Assembly (NCBI GenBank): GCA_046714215.1
Contig: JBKKBM010000179.1
Coordinates: forward strand, 1 to 5,449
Origin: DATLCI01 sp046714215
GTDB lineage: Bacteria > Acidobacteriota > Terriglobia > Terriglobales > Acidobacteriaceae
Direction: 5' to 3'
Length of the DNA stretch: 5,449 nt
The notes under the pieces were generated by a model. The model saw only the letters and a list, made by a program, of their open reading frames with translations. It ran no database searches and had not been told where the DNA came from. The position numbers were made by a program, and so were the translations under genes. Shown one piece after another: positions 4,272 through 5,449 of this stretch. The first letter of the stretch is position 1. Every line of letters begins with the position of its first letter.

Positions 4272-5449
4272 AGCTTCAGCTTCCGCAACCGCAGCGAATT
4301 CCCGATCACCGACACCGAACTCAGACTCATCGCCGCCGCCGCGATCATCGGACTCAGCAGCAGCCCGAAGAACGGATACAGCACCCCGGCCGCAATCGGC
4401 ACGCCCAGCGCGTTGTAGATGAACGCGAAGAACAGATTCTGCCGGATGTTACTCATCGTCGCCGCGCTCAACCGGCGCGCCCGCACGATCCCGCGCAAGT
4501 CGCCTTTCACCAGCGTGACCGCGGCGCTTTGCATGGCGACATCGGTGCCCGTACCCATGGCGATGCCCACATCGGCCTGCGCCAACGCCGGCGCGTCATT
4601 CACGCCGTCGCCGGCCATGGCCACCACGTTTCCCTGCTTCTGCAACTTCAGCACCACTTCCACTTTGCGCTCCGGCAATACTTCAGCCTCAAACTGTTCG
4701 ATCCCTAAATTCCGCGCCACCGACGCCGCCGTGGTCTTGCTGTCGCCCGTGAGCATCACTACTTTCACGCCAGCCGCGCGGAGCTGTTGCAGCGCCTCCG
4801 CCGTCGACGGCTTTACCGTGTCCGCAATCCCGATCATCCCCGCGGCATTGCCGCCATGGCCCACGTAGAGCACGGTCTGGCCAGCGGAGATCATCTCATT
4901 CTCTTTTTGTCCGAATACTGACGATGAGAATTGGCGAAGGTGCCCACCCGATCCCTGGGCCCCCGCTCCCTGCATCATCGTCTTTTTCCCCACCACCGTC
5001 GGCTTGCCTTGCAGTTTGGCTGAAACGCCCTGCGCCGTCACGGACTGGAAGTTCTCGACATCATTGAGCGCGATGCCCCGCTCTTTCGCTTCGTTCACTA
5101 CCGCCAGCGCCAGCGGATGCTCGCTATGCCGCTCCAGGCTGGCAGCGATGCGTAGCAGTTCGTTCTCCGTCACGTCCGGGGCCGTCACCAGCGTCACCAC
5201 TTTCGGTTTGCCCGCCGTGAGCGTGCCTGTCTTATCCACCACCAGCGTAGTGACTTTTTCCATGATCTCGAGTGCTTCCGCGTTTTTGACGAGCACTCCC
5301 ACGCCTGCGCCCTTACCCGTTCCCACCATGATGGCCATCGGTGTCGCCAATCCCAGCGCGCAGGGGCACGCGATGATGAGCACGGCCACCGAGTTGACGA
5401 TCGCGTGCGCCAGACGCGGCTCCGGTCCCCACACAAACCATCCGATGAA
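4268..5449 (-). CDS. copA: Cu(+)-transporting P1B-type ATPase, C-terminal part (cut by window edge)
   Basis: These P-type ATPases pump Cu(+) out of the cytoplasm, driven by ATP. The 393 visible residues (numbered from the codon at 5449) start just before the metal-binding membrane helix: CPC at 28-30 in IACPCALGLATP, then the phosphorylation site DKTGT (Asp72), the P1B-specific SEHP nucleotide-binding motif (His111-Pro112), TGD (234-236) and GDGVNDAP (from 280). Tyr345-Asn346 in the seventh helix and MSLSS (374-378) in the eighth, together with CPC, are the Cu(+) (P1B-1) signature, so silver/copper is far likelier than zinc or cadmium. The N-terminal metal-binding domains, first helices and actuator domain lie beyond the window; the frame is open to the edge. 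Residues about 160-187 form an atypical Gly/Ser-rich stretch replacing the usual charged helix of the nucleotide-binding domain. The stop (TAG, 4268-4270) overlaps the TAA of the TlpA-like gene. Confidence 0.93.
   Translation of the reverse strand, partial: FIGWFVWGPEPRLAHAIVNSVAVLIIACPCALGLATPMAIMVGTGKGAGVGVLVKNAEALEIMEKVTTLVVDKTGTLTAGKPKVVTLVTAPDVTENELLRIAASLERHSEHPLALAVVNEAKERGIALNDVENFQSVTAQGVSAKLQGKPTVVGKKTMMQGAGAQGSGGHLRQFSSSVFGQKENEMISAGQTVLYVGHGGNAAGMIGIADTVKPSTAEALQQLRAAGVKVVMLTGDSKTTAASVARNLGIEQFEAEVLPERKVEVVLKLQKQGNVVAMAGDGVNDAPALAQADVGIAMGTGTDVAMQSAAVTLVKGDLRGIVRARRLSAATMSNIRQNLFFAFIYNALGVPIAAGVLYPFFGLLLSPMIAAAAMSLSSVSVIGNSLRLRKLKL

Overview
The window looks like a gene-dense piece of a bacterial chromosome, moderately GC-rich. 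The protein set (a stand-alone TruB, a short rhomboid protease, paired PTPS proteins next to folE, a TlpA-type lipoprotein and a CopA-type ATPase) suggests an Acidobacteriota-like organism of the Koribacter/Terriglobus kind. That assignment is an inference from protein style and was not tested by any search.

Layout. Positions 1-131 hold no gene I can support. Positions 132-494 (+) carry a short rhodanese-like open frame whose first ~35 codons look non-coding and whose catalytic cysteine is missing, so it is probably a gene remnant. Next comes truB (tRNA pseudouridine-55 synthase, -, 526-1398), with its own recognisable promoter. It diverges from a rhomboid-family intramembrane protease (+, 1467-2165). 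The rhomboid gene converges, with only 6 bases between stop codons, on a three-gene minus-strand operon read from 3669 down to 2172: PTPS paralogue A, PTPS paralogue B, and folE (GTP cyclohydrolase I). Divergent from that operon is a TlpA/ResA-like thioredoxin lipoprotein (+, 3777-4271). Its stop codon overlaps, tail to tail, the stop of a minus-strand Cu(+)-transporting P1B ATPase that runs off the right edge.

The most interesting unit is the pterin operon. FolE converts GTP to 7,8-dihydroneopterin triphosphate, which is the substrate of PTPS/QueD enzymes. Both PTPS paralogues keep every expected zinc and catalytic residue. Both have the C-x5-HGH spacing of the eukaryotic-type 6-pyruvoyl-tetrahydropterin synthases, not the C-x3-HGH of QueD. 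This points to tetrahydrobiopterin-type pterin synthesis, or a split of labour between two PTPS activities, more than to plain queuosine synthesis. The leader upstream of the operon has a perfect TATAAT -10 box and an 11-base interrupted inverted repeat enclosing a second GC-rich hairpin, a candidate regulatory RNA structure.

No tRNA, rRNA, CRISPR array, insertion sequence or convincing terminator was seen.
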